A DNA stretch of 64,000 nt. Origin: Streptomyces sp. SAT1. Its GTDB lineage: Bacteria; Actinomycetota; Actinomycetes; Streptomycetales; Streptomycetaceae. Shown one piece after another: positions 7,911 to 16,971 of the stretch (its first letter is position 1; each line of letters starts with the position of its first letter). The translations under genes were made by a program, and so were the position numbers. Location of the stretch: contig NZ_CP015849.1 in the NCBI RefSeq assembly GCF_001654495.1, forward strand, positions 3,385,501-3,449,500. Direction: 5' to 3'. The notes under the pieces are model-generated. The model ran no database searches and was not told where the DNA came from. It saw only the letters and a list, made by a program, of their open reading frames with translations.

Positions 7911-9335
7911 TCAGAGAGTCGAGTCGGCCAGCCGTCGGGTCTTCCGCGGGACGTCGTGCCTGCCTGCCGTTCGGCTGTCGCGCATCAGAGTGTGCTGGGT
8001 GTCGACCAGCCGAGGCGTCAGCCGCAGGGTGACCTCCTGCACCGGGTGGAGGAGACCGTCGTCACCGAGTTCCGCCCGCCAGACCCGGTAGTCCAGCTCG
8101 GAATAGGCGGGATTGACGCCGATCTCCCCCTTGGGCATGGTCCCGTTGAAGGGCAGCGCGATATCCATGTGGTTCCAGTAGTTCCATGCCTGGACGGCCT
8201 TGTACGCGTCGAAGAAGTGGTAGAAGTCCGGGTACCGGTGGAAGCGGCGCAGCTCGCGGTGGATGAGGTGACCCAGGAGCGGACCGAAGACCTCCGCGAC
8301 GTGGTCGAAGTCCCACCGGATGCGATGCCACGGCTCAGCGCTCCGCTCCGGCCCGAGGAAACGCGCGGTGGCCAAGTGGCTGATGCGCGCCGTGAGGTGG
8401 GCTCGGGCATGGGCCGCCTCGATGCTCGGGTCCACCTGGCCCAGGATCTGCTCCAGGAGGGCGAAGCCGGGACGAAAGCGTGCCAGGTCGAAGTGGCCCG
8501 CCGTGCCAGGGAACCCCTCGAACAGCACTTTCTTGTAGAGCCAGTTGTTGAACTCTCCCTGCTCCGACAACCGCTGGGTGTGAGGCGAGCGGGAGTACAG
8601 CATGAGGTACTCCGACAGGGCCTCGAAGTAGACGTAGCCCAGGACGGGGAGTCGGGGGATGGTCTCGGAGAGGAGGCGGGGGAACGCCTTGTGCTCCGCC
8701 GGTTCCGGCCGGTGGGCGATGGCGGCCGCCAGGCCGAGGAAGTCCGCCGAGTTCTTCACCCGGCTCACCACCGCTTCGCGCAGCTCGCACCGTTCCGTGG
8801 GTCCCAGGAGGTTCTCCAGCTCGCGGTAGTTGCGCAGGTGGATCGAGCCCAGCCGGAGGTAGTCGATGCCGGCCAAGCCGCGGTAGCCGTGGCGCGGTGT
8901 GGTGATCTCCAGGACCAGCGGGGTCGTGACCCGGCCGGAGAACGGGGAGCGGGCCAGGGAGGCGGGCGCCTCCCTGGTGAGGACGTACTCGGCGAGGTTG
9001 TGCATGCGCAGCCCTCCGGACGTGGGCGTGAGCGGCGCGCAGTAGAGGCTTCCCACCAGGCAGCCGCCCGACGGCCGGAGCGTGCCGTCGTGCATGATGC
9101 GGTCGAAGGAGTGGGTGACGTGGAGCAGATGCTGGGTGTCCCCACCGCGCAGCGACGCGAACATGGCGTTGTCGGTCAGCAGGGCCCCCTGAGGAGCCGC
9201 TTCGGCCAGCCGGGCGTTCCACGCCGCTGTCTGTTCGGCGAGAGGGTCGGAGCGGTGGGCGGCGCCCGGCCCCGCCGACGCGGAGTAGGAGACGTGGGCG
9301 TCGGCCCACATGCCGTGGAGGTCGGGGTTGCTCAT
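7911..9335 (-). CDS. Unknown protein, last gene of the pPIWI-RE operon; possible ART-like N-terminus
   Basis: A 474-residue protein whose ATG overlaps the stop of the pPIWI-RE gene (ATGA, 9332-9335), implying translational coupling and a shared job. It has no signal peptide or membrane helix. I do not recognise the family. Around residues 70-95, HLLHVTHSFDRIMHDGTLRP recalls the H-x-T-H...I...G-x-L pattern at the start of DarT-like and other ADP-ribosyltransferase domains, which is weak, inference-level evidence. The remainder is rich in aromatic residues (FHRYPDFYHFFDAYKAVQAWNYWNHMD in two stretches) and may be helical. A role as partner or effector of the PIWI module is suggested by coupling, not shown. 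Confidence 0.7.
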   Translation of the reverse strand: MSNPDLHGMWADAHVSYSASAGPGAAHRSDPLAEQTAAWNARLAEAAPQGALLTDNAMFASLRGGDTQHLLHVTHSFDRIMHDGTLRPSGGCLVGSLYCAPLTPTSGGLRMHNLAEYVLTREAPASLARSPFSGRVTTPLVLEITTPRHGYRGLAGIDYLRLGSIHLRNYRELENLLGPTERCELREAVVSRVKNSADFLGLAAAIAHRPEPAEHKAFPRLLSETIPRLPVLGYVYFEALSEYLMLYSRSPHTQRLSEQGEFNNWLYKKVLFEGFPGTAGHFDLARFRPGFALLEQILGQVDPSIEAAHARAHLTARISHLATARFLGPERSAEPWHRIRWDFDHVAEVFGPLLGHLIHRELRRFHRYPDFYHFFDAYKAVQAWNYWNHMDIALPFNGTMPKGEIGVNPAYSELDYRVWRAELGDDGLLHPVQEVTLRLTPRLVDTQHTLMRDSRTAGRHDVPRKTRRLADSTL

Positions 9336-12235
9336 GGGGCGATCACTCCTAGGTCGAAGCAGAGCTGAACGGCTCCGTCGTCTTCTTCGGGCTCCGTCGG
9401 TTGGTCCCGGGTGGTGGGCAGGACGTACTCGGTGGCCTTGCGGGCCAGGTGGAGCGGGAGCGGCAGGGCGAGCAGGGGGGCCCGTCCGGGCGACTGCCGC
9501 AGCCGGTGGGCGAGGGTCGCCCACAGCTCGGGGTCGTCGTCGGGCAGGCATCCCGCGACAACGATCTCCAGCAGCCCGGGGTTCCACGCCGGCCGGTCGG
9601 TGTCGATCGTGGAACCCGTCTTTCCCTCCCTGGTGTAGGAGCGGAAGGCCCAGCGCGACGCCATGACGGACACGTTCGTGCCCGGCCCCGCCTTCTCGCC
9701 GGTGCTGCCGAACACCCGGTTCCGCGGGTCGTGGTCGGCCGGTCTCCACAGCCCGGTGGCGATGCCGAACCTCTCCTCTTCCTCGCCGTCGTCCGAGGTC
9801 TGCGGTCCGTGGCCCCACCACTGGGGAGTTTCGGTGTCGGTGCTGTCCCGGACCCGGACCAGGCGGAGCCCGGGGCCCTGGACGGCAAGCCGTTGGGCCG
9901 GCCGGCCGTGGAGCCGGACCCTGTCCGGCTCGATGTGGCCGTCCTGCAGCCACGGCCACAACCGGCGGGCATTCTGGGCGTGGACCAGCAGCAGGGTCGG
10001 GCGGTCGCGCAGGCCGAACAGGACCTCCTGCACGGCGTCCGCCACGACCCTCCGATGCCGTTCGGTGGGGCCGTTCCGGTCCTCGTCCTGATCGGGGGCT
10101 TCACCGTCCTCCGCCCCGGAGGGGCTTCCCGTACCCTGGGAGGGCGGCTCCTCGTCGGGATCGTCGGCGGTCGGCAGTTCGGCCGATTCGGCCAGGCGCA
10201 TCAGGAGCGTCGGGTACGGGACCCACTCGCCGGTCCTGACGTCCCAGCCGGTGATGCGCTCCGGGGCGGGGTCGCCGGGGCGCACGCGGACGGCGATCGG
10301 CACGAGGTCCGCCCGGCGGGTCGGTCCGTCCCGGCGCCGCTTGACCAGCCACAGGGCGGCGTACTGCGCGTCGGCGGGGATCGCCGGACCGAGGCCGTGG
10401 GCGGGTACGGCGCGGTGGCCGAGCTGACGGAAGCCGTCCGTCCAGCACGCTTCGAGCTTCCTGGCCCTGGCCGTGTCGGCGTCCGCGGGCTTGCCCGGCA
10501 CCCGGCGCGGGTTCACCACGAACTGGGTCACCCGCCCCGCGTCCCGGAACCCCAGCCGCAGAGCGAACTTGGGGTCGGCGGAGCGCGGAGTGTAGGCGTC
10601 CTTGGGATGGATCTCCAGCAGGGCGAGCGAGGCGCGGTCACCCGCCCACGCGGCGGGCAGGCGCCGTACGACCTGGGCGCGGCGGTCTGCGATGGCCGCG
10701 TGCAGGGCGCTGGTCCTCCTCTGATCAGCAAGGGAGAGGGCGAGGCTGTCGGCGAGCCCGCCGATCCGTGCCAGGTGCAGTTCCACCGCGAGCTCGGGCG
10801 TCTGCCACGAGAGCGTCTCCCCGTCCGGGGAGGGTGCTTCCCCGGCAGGTTTCCGCACGGGTTCCTCGTCGAGGCCGAGCAGGGTGGCGAGTGCCTGTAC
10901 GCCTGCGTCCCTGATGGGCTCGGTGAGCCAGAGGAACTCCGCCCGAAAGGGTTCTCCCGCCAGCAGCTCGGCCAGCTCCTGACGACGTTCCGTGGTTTCC
11001 CGCGTGTCCGGGTCGAGGACTTCCCCGGTACGCTGCCCGGCCGGTCTCCGGACCGTGGACCAGCGGTTCGCCCGCACCGGGTCCGGTGCCCGGCGCAGTC
11101 CCTCAGGCAGGGCCTGCTCGAACCATTCCGTGAGCGGGACGCGATCACCGGGCATCAAACCGGCCTTCACCCCGTGCGAGCCCATCGGCGCGCTGTGCAC
11201 CACGGCAGCGGTGACTCCCTTCGTACCGGCGAGCCAGCGGGTCGGGTCGCCGGTGAGGCTGTCGGGCTGGGGGAACGGCTGCCGGAGCCGCAACCGGGAG
11301 AGCATTCCGTCGGGCCCGCCCGCCTCCCATCGGCGGGCGCGAAGTGCGCGGTCGTACCGGAGGCGTCCCACGGAGAAGCGGGCGGAGGCCCGGCTCTCCG
11401 TGCCGTCTTCGATCCACGGCGCGTTCGCCAGCAGGTAGACGGAGGCGGCGCGACGCGGCGGGAAGTACAGGCCGTTCGGTCCGGTCCGCGTCGCCCACCG
11501 CCGGACACCGGACCGCAGGTGAACCCGGAACTCCGGGGAGAACGGGACGGTCTGGAGGGTCAGCGTGAGGAGGGCCGAGAACCACCACGTCCGCCCGTCG
11601 CGGTCCACGTACCGGTCGGGCGGCCAGGAGAGCAGCTCGGCACCCCGGTCGGAAGGCCGCCGGGCCACACCGCGGAATCCCAGGGACCCTCCGGGGTAGG
11701 AGAACGGATCCAGTCCCAGGGCCAGATCGGCGAGGGCGTCGGGGAGCAGCTGGTAGAGCCGCCCGTCCGGCTGCGCCGTACCGACGGCCGTCGGCGTTCG
11801 GGCCAGCATCGGGACCTCGCACCGCTCCCAGCGGAGTTCACCGGGGCGTAACGCGTCGAGCACCTCGCGGACCGCCTGCCGGTGCTCGGGCTCGGGGCGC
11901 AGGTCGTTCACCCAGGCGTGCACCAGTGTCGCGAAGACATCCGCGGGTACGGGGCCCCGGGCGTACAGCCACGGCTCGTCGTGGGAGACGTCGAGCCATT
12001 TCGCCACCGAGACCACTTCGGGGGCCAGCGCCTGGAGGAGCGAGTTGAGACGGCCGACCGGGACGGCGAGGCAGTCGTCCGGCCGCTTGAGTCCCAGGCG
12101 GTAGAGGTCGAGGAGCAGCCTCCGCTGGGGCCGAGGGAGGGCCAGCGTGTAGTAGGGGACGGTCCACTCGGCGTCCGGGTCGGGGACGTAGCCGGCGAGT
12201 CTGATGGTGTCGTAGCGGGTCACGGGGTTCCTCAT
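9332..12235 (-). CDS. pPIWI-RE protein (prokaryotic PIWI/Argonaute relative)
   Basis: A 967-residue protein of the pPIWI-RE family: an N-terminal X/Y-type region (DUF3962-like), a MID-like middle, and an RNase H-fold PIWI domain (DUF3893-like) in the last 350 residues, including LLVHAQNARRLWPWLQDG, GIATGLWR, NPGLLEIVVAGCLPDDDPELWATLAHRLRQS. Length matches the family (about 900-1000). Family members are predicted nucleic-acid-guided or structure-recognising proteins with conserved Arg and Glu residues in place of the usual PAZ arrangement. Its start overlaps the helicase stop (ATGA at 12232-12235) and its stop overlaps the next start, so the genes are tightly coupled. Catalytic competence of the RNase H fold cannot be judged by eye. 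Confidence 0.8.
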   Translation of the reverse strand: MRNPVTRYDTIRLAGYVPDPDAEWTVPYYTLALPRPQRRLLLDLYRLGLKRPDDCLAVPVGRLNSLLQALAPEVVSVAKWLDVSHDEPWLYARGPVPADVFATLVHAWVNDLRPEPEHRQAVREVLDALRPGELRWERCEVPMLARTPTAVGTAQPDGRLYQLLPDALADLALGLDPFSYPGGSLGFRGVARRPSDRGAELLSWPPDRYVDRDGRTWWFSALLTLTLQTVPFSPEFRVHLRSGVRRWATRTGPNGLYFPPRRAASVYLLANAPWIEDGTESRASARFSVGRLRYDRALRARRWEAGGPDGMLSRLRLRQPFPQPDSLTGDPTRWLAGTKGVTAAVVHSAPMGSHGVKAGLMPGDRVPLTEWFEQALPEGLRRAPDPVRANRWSTVRRPAGQRTGEVLDPDTRETTERRQELAELLAGEPFRAEFLWLTEPIRDAGVQALATLLGLDEEPVRKPAGEAPSPDGETLSWQTPELAVELHLARIGGLADSLALSLADQRRTSALHAAIADRRAQVVRRLPAAWAGDRASLALLEIHPKDAYTPRSADPKFALRLGFRDAGRVTQFVVNPRRVPGKPADADTARARKLEACWTDGFRQLGHRAVPAHGLGPAIPADAQYAALWLVKRRRDGPTRRADLVPIAVRVRPGDPAPERITGWDVRTGEWVPYPTLLMRLAESAELPTADDPDEEPPSQGTGSPSGAEDGEAPDQDEDRNGPTERHRRVVADAVQEVLFGLRDRPTLLLVHAQNARRLWPWLQDGHIEPDRVRLHGRPAQRLAVQGPGLRLVRVRDSTDTETPQWWGHGPQTSDDGEEEERFGIATGLWRPADHDPRNRVFGSTGEKAGPGTNVSVMASRWAFRSYTREGKTGSTIDTDRPAWNPGLLEIVVAGCLPDDDPELWATLAHRLRQSPGRAPLLALPLPLHLARKATEYVLPTTRDQPTEPEEDDGAVQLCFDLGVIAP

Positions 12236-15200
12236 GCCGTGCGGCGCGGCGAGTCCGGCCGGTGGGTGGGGATGTTCTTGAGTGCCAGGTAGAGGGGCTC
12301 GTAGAGGGTCTGCACCAGCTGCCGCTGGTCGAGGGGGAGCGGTCCGTCGTCGTCGAAGTACGGGGCGAGGACATGGACCATGCTGGCGAGCAGTCCGGTG
12401 CGGAAGGTGTCGGGCCCCAGGCCGGCGGCCTCGCGCTCGGCGAAGCGGGAGTCCACGAAGACGACCCTGGCCGGGGCCCCACCTCGAACCAGCCGCCCGA
12501 TCACCTGCCACATCACGACCAGCCGGTCCCAGGTGAAAGCGGCCTTGTCCTCGTCGTTCAGGTGCCGCCAGGCCATCTTCCGGGTGAGCAGGTGGCGCCA
12601 CCGGATGCGCGCCTCCCGGCGGAAGGCGCGTCCGGCCCGGTCGAGGTCCGGGGCCGAGGAGACCAACTCGTCGAATCCGCCGTCGGCCACCAAGCGGGTC
12701 ACCCAGCTGTTGATGCCCTGCACCGCCAGACCGATGTCGTGCGGGCGGGGGTGGGGCCGGGCCAGGAAGAAGACCGAACCGATCGCCGCCTGTCCAGAGT
12801 CGTTCAGGATGTTGTGCCCGCGTTCCACGGACATGAGCGGTGCGATGAGGATCTCGGCGTCCATGGAGCCGAAGGAAGAGACGTCACCGCGCCGCAGCGT
12901 CCCTGGCTCGGTGACCGTGGACGGGTCTCCCGGCGTGGCCCCGCCGAAGGAGATCTCCAGCTCCGCGTCGTCCGCGATCAGCCGGCGCACCTTTCCCTTC
13001 CAGCGGGGGATGGTGTCGAGGAGCTGGAAGCCCCGGCGGGCCTCCTCGTACGAACCGACGAGCACCAGCAGGCGCTTTCTCCTGGCGCTCCCGATCAGGT
13101 TCAGCTCCTGTTCGAAGTCGCTCTGGAGCTGGTCTCCCCGGGGTCGGGCGAGGCCTTCGAGCATCAGCTCCAGGACCTTGGGCCGGCGGTCGGGCCGCAT
13201 GCCGGACAGGTGGAGGGATTTCCCGTCGGGCCCCGGGATGAAGATCTTCCGGAAGGAGGTGCGGCGCAGCGCGCCGCGTTCCTTGGGAGAGGACTTCAGG
13301 ATGGCTTTGACCGGCGCCAGCACGTGGGCGCCCACCGCGGTGCCCGCCCAGCTGGTCCCCGACATCAGGAGGACGTTGGCCGGCGGGGCGCCGTCGAGCG
13401 AGGGCACCTCGTGCAGTGAGGTCAGTAGCGACCGTCCCACTCCGGCGCAGCGGAAGAAGCGGAGCACGGCGCTGCCGGAGCCCGGTACGACGTCCGGCTC
13501 CTCAGTGAGGAACTGGAACCCGAGGATGTTGCCCATCGGCGACTCCGGGACGAGGGGGCCGTAGTCGAGCGGAGGCCGGCGGGACAGCTGGTTGTCCGTC
13601 GATTCCAGGTTGAGCGCGGCCTCCACCGTCGGCCACAGCTCGGTGAGGACGTCGAGGCGCTGCTGGAGCACCCCGAGCAGCAGGGTGAACTCGAACCGCA
13701 TGGTCTTGTCGAGGAGTTCGTCCGCGGAGGTGGGAGTGATCCCGGACAGTCGCCGCAGCGCGGCTTCGGCTCTGGCACGGGTGCGGTCTTCGTCCAGGGT
13801 GTGCAGCAGGTCGTGGGCGAGGCCCACCAGCTCGGCTAGTTCGGAGGACTCGGGATGGACGCCCCCGAGGGGCTCGTCTCGGAAGGCGTCCAGCACCTCC
13901 ATGACCGCGGCCCGGCGTGCGTCGTCCGGGTCCGCCGGCTCCTCGTCCTCTCCGGTGCCGTGGGCATCGAGGTCGTCCGGGTCGTCCTCCTCGGAATGTT
14001 CTTCCTCGAATTCGTCATCCGTCTCGTCGTCGGGCTCGTCCTGGGCGTTCTGGCCATTGAGGGCGGAACGGTCCCGGAACCAGTCCTCGACCAGCTTCTG
14101 CTGCAGGGTCCAAGTGCTGAAGTAGTCGGCCTGCACCCAGGCACGAAGCCTGGGGTGGCGCATCAGCATCGAGTACAGCCGGTTGGTGGCGGCGATCGAC
14201 GCGGTCAGGGCGGAGGACCAGCGGTCCACGTCAGCGTCCGACAGTTGCAGGCGCCCGTTCCGGGCGAACTCATCGGTCGTGTGGGCCTGCAGTTCGTCGA
14301 GCCAGGAGTCCGGGGATCGTCCGACGAGAGTGGCGGAGGGCACGAACATCGAGTCGAGCTGCATCTGTACTCGATCGGCCTCGTCCACGATGATCAGGTC
14401 GCTCCGGACGCACGCGATCTCCAGGAACCGGGCCCGCTCCCGGTTCTGGTGCCGGGGGACCAGTCCGTAGAGGAGGCTGGCGGGGTTGGCCACCCAGATG
14501 TCCGCGTCGACCAAGTCGTGGGCGCCGCGTTGTCGGGGGCACCCTGACCACAGGGGGCAGCCGTGCCCGGTGTCCGGCTGGCCGGTGCCCGTCTCGCCGG
14601 GCCCGTCGTCGGTCGGCCCGGTCGGCTCCGGCACGGCCGTTCGCGGGTCCGCCGGGTACAGGCGGGTGCAGGGCGATTCGAGGATGTCGAGGGGCTGGTG
14701 TGCCTCGATACCACGCAGTGCGTCGAGCGGGCAGGCGGTGCTCAGATAGGTGAAGTGCCTGGCCTCGTGGCCGAGCAGGGACGTCGCGCCGGCGCCCGCG
14801 AGCCTGCGGTGCATGCGCTGAGTGTTCCGGGCCCGGGTGGAGGACCCCAGCACAGGGGCGACCTTCAGTTCCAGCGCGCCGAAGAGGGCCACCAGCGTCA
14901 GCTGTTCGGCGACGTCCCCCACGACGATGGTCACCTTCCGTCCTTGCCGGACGGCTTGGACGGTGAGCACGTCCCGCAGCGTGCTCTTGCCTGCACCGAC
15001 CATGCCCACCAGGTGGAAGAGGCCGGCGACGGACAGCTTCCGGCTCGGCCGGTAGGTCGTTCCTTCGGAATCGAGCATGTCCAGTTCGACTCGCTGCACT
15101 CGGTTGTGCCAGGTCTTGCGTGGGTCGGTGATCCCCAGCCGGTCGTCCATCCACGCGGCGGTCGCCAGCAGCTCGTCCCAGGTCGTCTCGATCGGAAGCC

Positions 15201-15774
15201 CCACGCCGGGAGGGCGCAGGAGGCCGTGCGGCCGGGCGACACCGACCGGGAGGTGTTCGGGCAGCCGGACGGAGGTGAGGAGCTTGCCCTGCGGGAAGCG
15301 GTAGGACCTTCCAAGCCCGGCGATTTTCAGTCGCTGCCTCAGATGGAAGGGGGGAGCGTTGGTGAGGGCTCGTTCGTACGCTTTCCAGCGATCGGAGGCG
15401 ATGGCCGGTTCGTGCCGTTGGGCAGGCGCGTCGTGGTCGCTGATCAGGTAGCCGCGCACCTCGGCGGGGAGGGACGCGTACTGCCGCAGCGCGCGTTCCC
15501 AGGTGCGGGGGCGCCGGAGCATCCACAGCAGGTGCCGTGCGACCCGGAGCATCCTCTCCCGCTCCGGTGTCCGGTCCCCGACCAAGGCGAAGGGATAACC
15601 TCCGAGGACCGTCCACGCGGCGCGGGCCGGCTCGCCGGGGCAGAGGCGTTCCAGCAGGTAGAGCCCCAGCTCCACACGGAAGAGGCGGGTCGCTCGGATC
15701 GGGCCGCGGTCCTTGGGCCAGGCGGCGCGGACGCAGGGGGAGAGCTCGGCGAACCAGAAGCTGCGGTCACGCAT
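12232..15774 (-). CDS. DinG/XPD-like Fe-S helicase of the pPIWI-RE module
   Basis: A 1180-residue superfamily-2 helicase. Walker A is GMVGAGKST (about 257-265), the DEAD box is IIVDEADRV (about 461-469), and motif VI is VMWQVIGRLVRGG near the C-terminus. Four cysteines (about 348, 369, 406, 412; TACPL, SPCT, HGCPLW, SGCP) lie between motifs Ia and II in the place of the XPD/DinG iron-sulphur cluster. A very acidic linker (about 640-700) separates the lobes. The chosen ATG at 15774 has GGAGGG upstream and shares one base with the stop of the REase gene (TGATG). DinG-type helicases are standard partners of pPIWI-RE proteins, presumably unwinding target DNA. Confidence 0.82.
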   Translation of the reverse strand: MRDRSFWFAELSPCVRAAWPKDRGPIRATRLFRVELGLYLLERLCPGEPARAAWTVLGGYPFALVGDRTPERERMLRVARHLLWMLRRPRTWERALRQYASLPAEVRGYLISDHDAPAQRHEPAIASDRWKAYERALTNAPPFHLRQRLKIAGLGRSYRFPQGKLLTSVRLPEHLPVGVARPHGLLRPPGVGLPIETTWDELLATAAWMDDRLGITDPRKTWHNRVQRVELDMLDSEGTTYRPSRKLSVAGLFHLVGMVGAGKSTLRDVLTVQAVRQGRKVTIVVGDVAEQLTLVALFGALELKVAPVLGSSTRARNTQRMHRRLAGAGATSLLGHEARHFTYLSTACPLDALRGIEAHQPLDILESPCTRLYPADPRTAVPEPTGPTDDGPGETGTGQPDTGHGCPLWSGCPRQRGAHDLVDADIWVANPASLLYGLVPRHQNRERARFLEIACVRSDLIIVDEADRVQMQLDSMFVPSATLVGRSPDSWLDELQAHTTDEFARNGRLQLSDADVDRWSSALTASIAATNRLYSMLMRHPRLRAWVQADYFSTWTLQQKLVEDWFRDRSALNGQNAQDEPDDETDDEFEEEHSEEDDPDDLDAHGTGEDEEPADPDDARRAAVMEVLDAFRDEPLGGVHPESSELAELVGLAHDLLHTLDEDRTRARAEAALRRLSGITPTSADELLDKTMRFEFTLLLGVLQQRLDVLTELWPTVEAALNLESTDNQLSRRPPLDYGPLVPESPMGNILGFQFLTEEPDVVPGSGSAVLRFFRCAGVGRSLLTSLHEVPSLDGAPPANVLLMSGTSWAGTAVGAHVLAPVKAILKSSPKERGALRRTSFRKIFIPGPDGKSLHLSGMRPDRRPKVLELMLEGLARPRGDQLQSDFEQELNLIGSARRKRLLVLVGSYEEARRGFQLLDTIPRWKGKVRRLIADDAELEISFGGATPGDPSTVTEPGTLRRGDVSSFGSMDAEILIAPLMSVERGHNILNDSGQAAIGSVFFLARPHPRPHDIGLAVQGINSWVTRLVADGGFDELVSSAPDLDRAGRAFRREARIRWRHLLTRKMAWRHLNDEDKAAFTWDRLVVMWQVIGRLVRGGAPARVVFVDSRFAEREAAGLGPDTFRTGLLASMVHVLAPYFDDDGPLPLDQRQLVQTLYEPLYLALKNIPTHRPDSPRRTA

Positions 15775-16970
15775 CAGAACAGTCCCTCCGGTGGTGCTTC
15801 CCCGGGCGCGGCCGGGTCGATGTCCTCGTACGGGCGACCGGCGGCCACGAGTCGCCGCGCGGTGCGGAGCAGTTCCCGGTCGGTCACGAGTTCCGGCGAC
15901 GCGGACGGCCGGTAGCGCTCGAAGACCGCCCGGAAGCCGGGGTGATCGCGGAGCCTGCCGGCCGGTATCACCCACAGGCAGCGGTCGTACGGAGGGTCGG
16001 GCGGCGGCGGGGCGGCCCGGCGTCCCAGCAGTGCCGGGCTCGTCCAGTCCTTGCAGTCGACAGCCAGAGTCGGGCCGCTGGGAAACCGCACGCGCATGCC
16101 GTACTCACCGAAGCCGGGCCACAGTTCGACCTCCGCCCCGATTTCCGTCAGTTGGTCGGCCAGCCGCTTCTCCATCAGGCCGGGCGTCGACACCCACTGG
16201 CGCAATGGCCTGATCAGCAGCTGGACTCCGCCGCCTTCGTCGGCCCGGTACTCGCGCCCGCGTCGGACGGTGCCGACCTCGTGGCATCGCCGCTGCTCGC
16301 ACCACAGTCCGCCCCCGGTCGTGGGGTGCAGCAGGCCGTGACAGCGCTTGCAGGAGACGTAGCTGCGTCGTTCCCGGTCGAGGTAGCCGGCCGGTGCCGG
16401 CTGGTAAACGTCGTACAGCAGGTCGCCGAGCGACCCCAGGTCGCTGCCCGCCGCCGCGGGGAGGGTGGCCAGTTCGCGGTGGGTCAGTACGGGGCGCCGC
16501 ACCAGCAGGAGGCGGAAGGCCCGATACGCCTCCGGGTACTTCTCCTCACGGCAGCGCTGGGCCACGACGCTCATGTGGTGTTGCCCGGAGTACCGGGCCG
16601 CGGAGTCCTCCGCGTCCACGGCCCATTCGTAGCAGATCTGGGTCGGCTGGCGGGTGTCCTCGTCGAGGAGACGGGCCTCCGGCGGCAACACGTCCGGCGG
16701 CAGCGTGACGGGCCAGCGGTCCAGCGACCGGCACGCCGCCCATTCGACGAGTTCGGGAAGGCTCTCCGGGGGGCGTGCCTTGAGCAGCAGACAGGTGAGG
16801 ACCGTGGTGTTCAGGGCCCGCTGCGCCTCCTCGGGGTACGGCACGGCGGACGCCGTCCCCGGGTCGCCGGCCTCGCTGAGGCGAACCATGGCGGTGGCGA
16901 CGCTCCGCAGCAGGAGTACGCCGTCCGTCTCCGACCATCGGGCCGTGCGAACTGTCCGGTCGGGATTCAT
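15774..16970 (-). CDS. pPIWI-RE-associated Z domain / restriction endonuclease protein
   Basis: A 398-residue protein matching the third gene of pPIWI-RE islands (Z domain plus REase). The N-terminal two-thirds is helical; near residues 223-246 a four-cysteine zinc ribbon is visible (SCKRCHGLLHP and LWCEQRRC). The C-terminal part is a restriction-endonuclease-like fold with MEKRLADQLTEIGAEVELWPG and the catalytic strand LAVDCKDW, a D-x-K signature. It starts at an ATG at 16970, two bases before the upstream gene's stop, and ends sharing one base with the helicase start. Presumed role: cleavage of DNA selected by the PIWI/helicase partners. Confidence 0.78.
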   Translation of the reverse strand: MNPDRTVRTARWSETDGVLLLRSVATAMVRLSEAGDPGTASAVPYPEEAQRALNTTVLTCLLLKARPPESLPELVEWAACRSLDRWPVTLPPDVLPPEARLLDEDTRQPTQICYEWAVDAEDSAARYSGQHHMSVVAQRCREEKYPEAYRAFRLLLVRRPVLTHRELATLPAAAGSDLGSLGDLLYDVYQPAPAGYLDRERRSYVSCKRCHGLLHPTTGGGLWCEQRRCHEVGTVRRGREYRADEGGGVQLLIRPLRQWVSTPGLMEKRLADQLTEIGAEVELWPGFGEYGMRVRFPSGPTLAVDCKDWTSPALLGRRAAPPPPDPPYDRCLWVIPAGRLRDHPGFRAVFERYRPSASPELVTDRELLRTARRLVAAGRPYEDIDPAAPGEAPPEGLF

Positions 16971-16971
16971 C

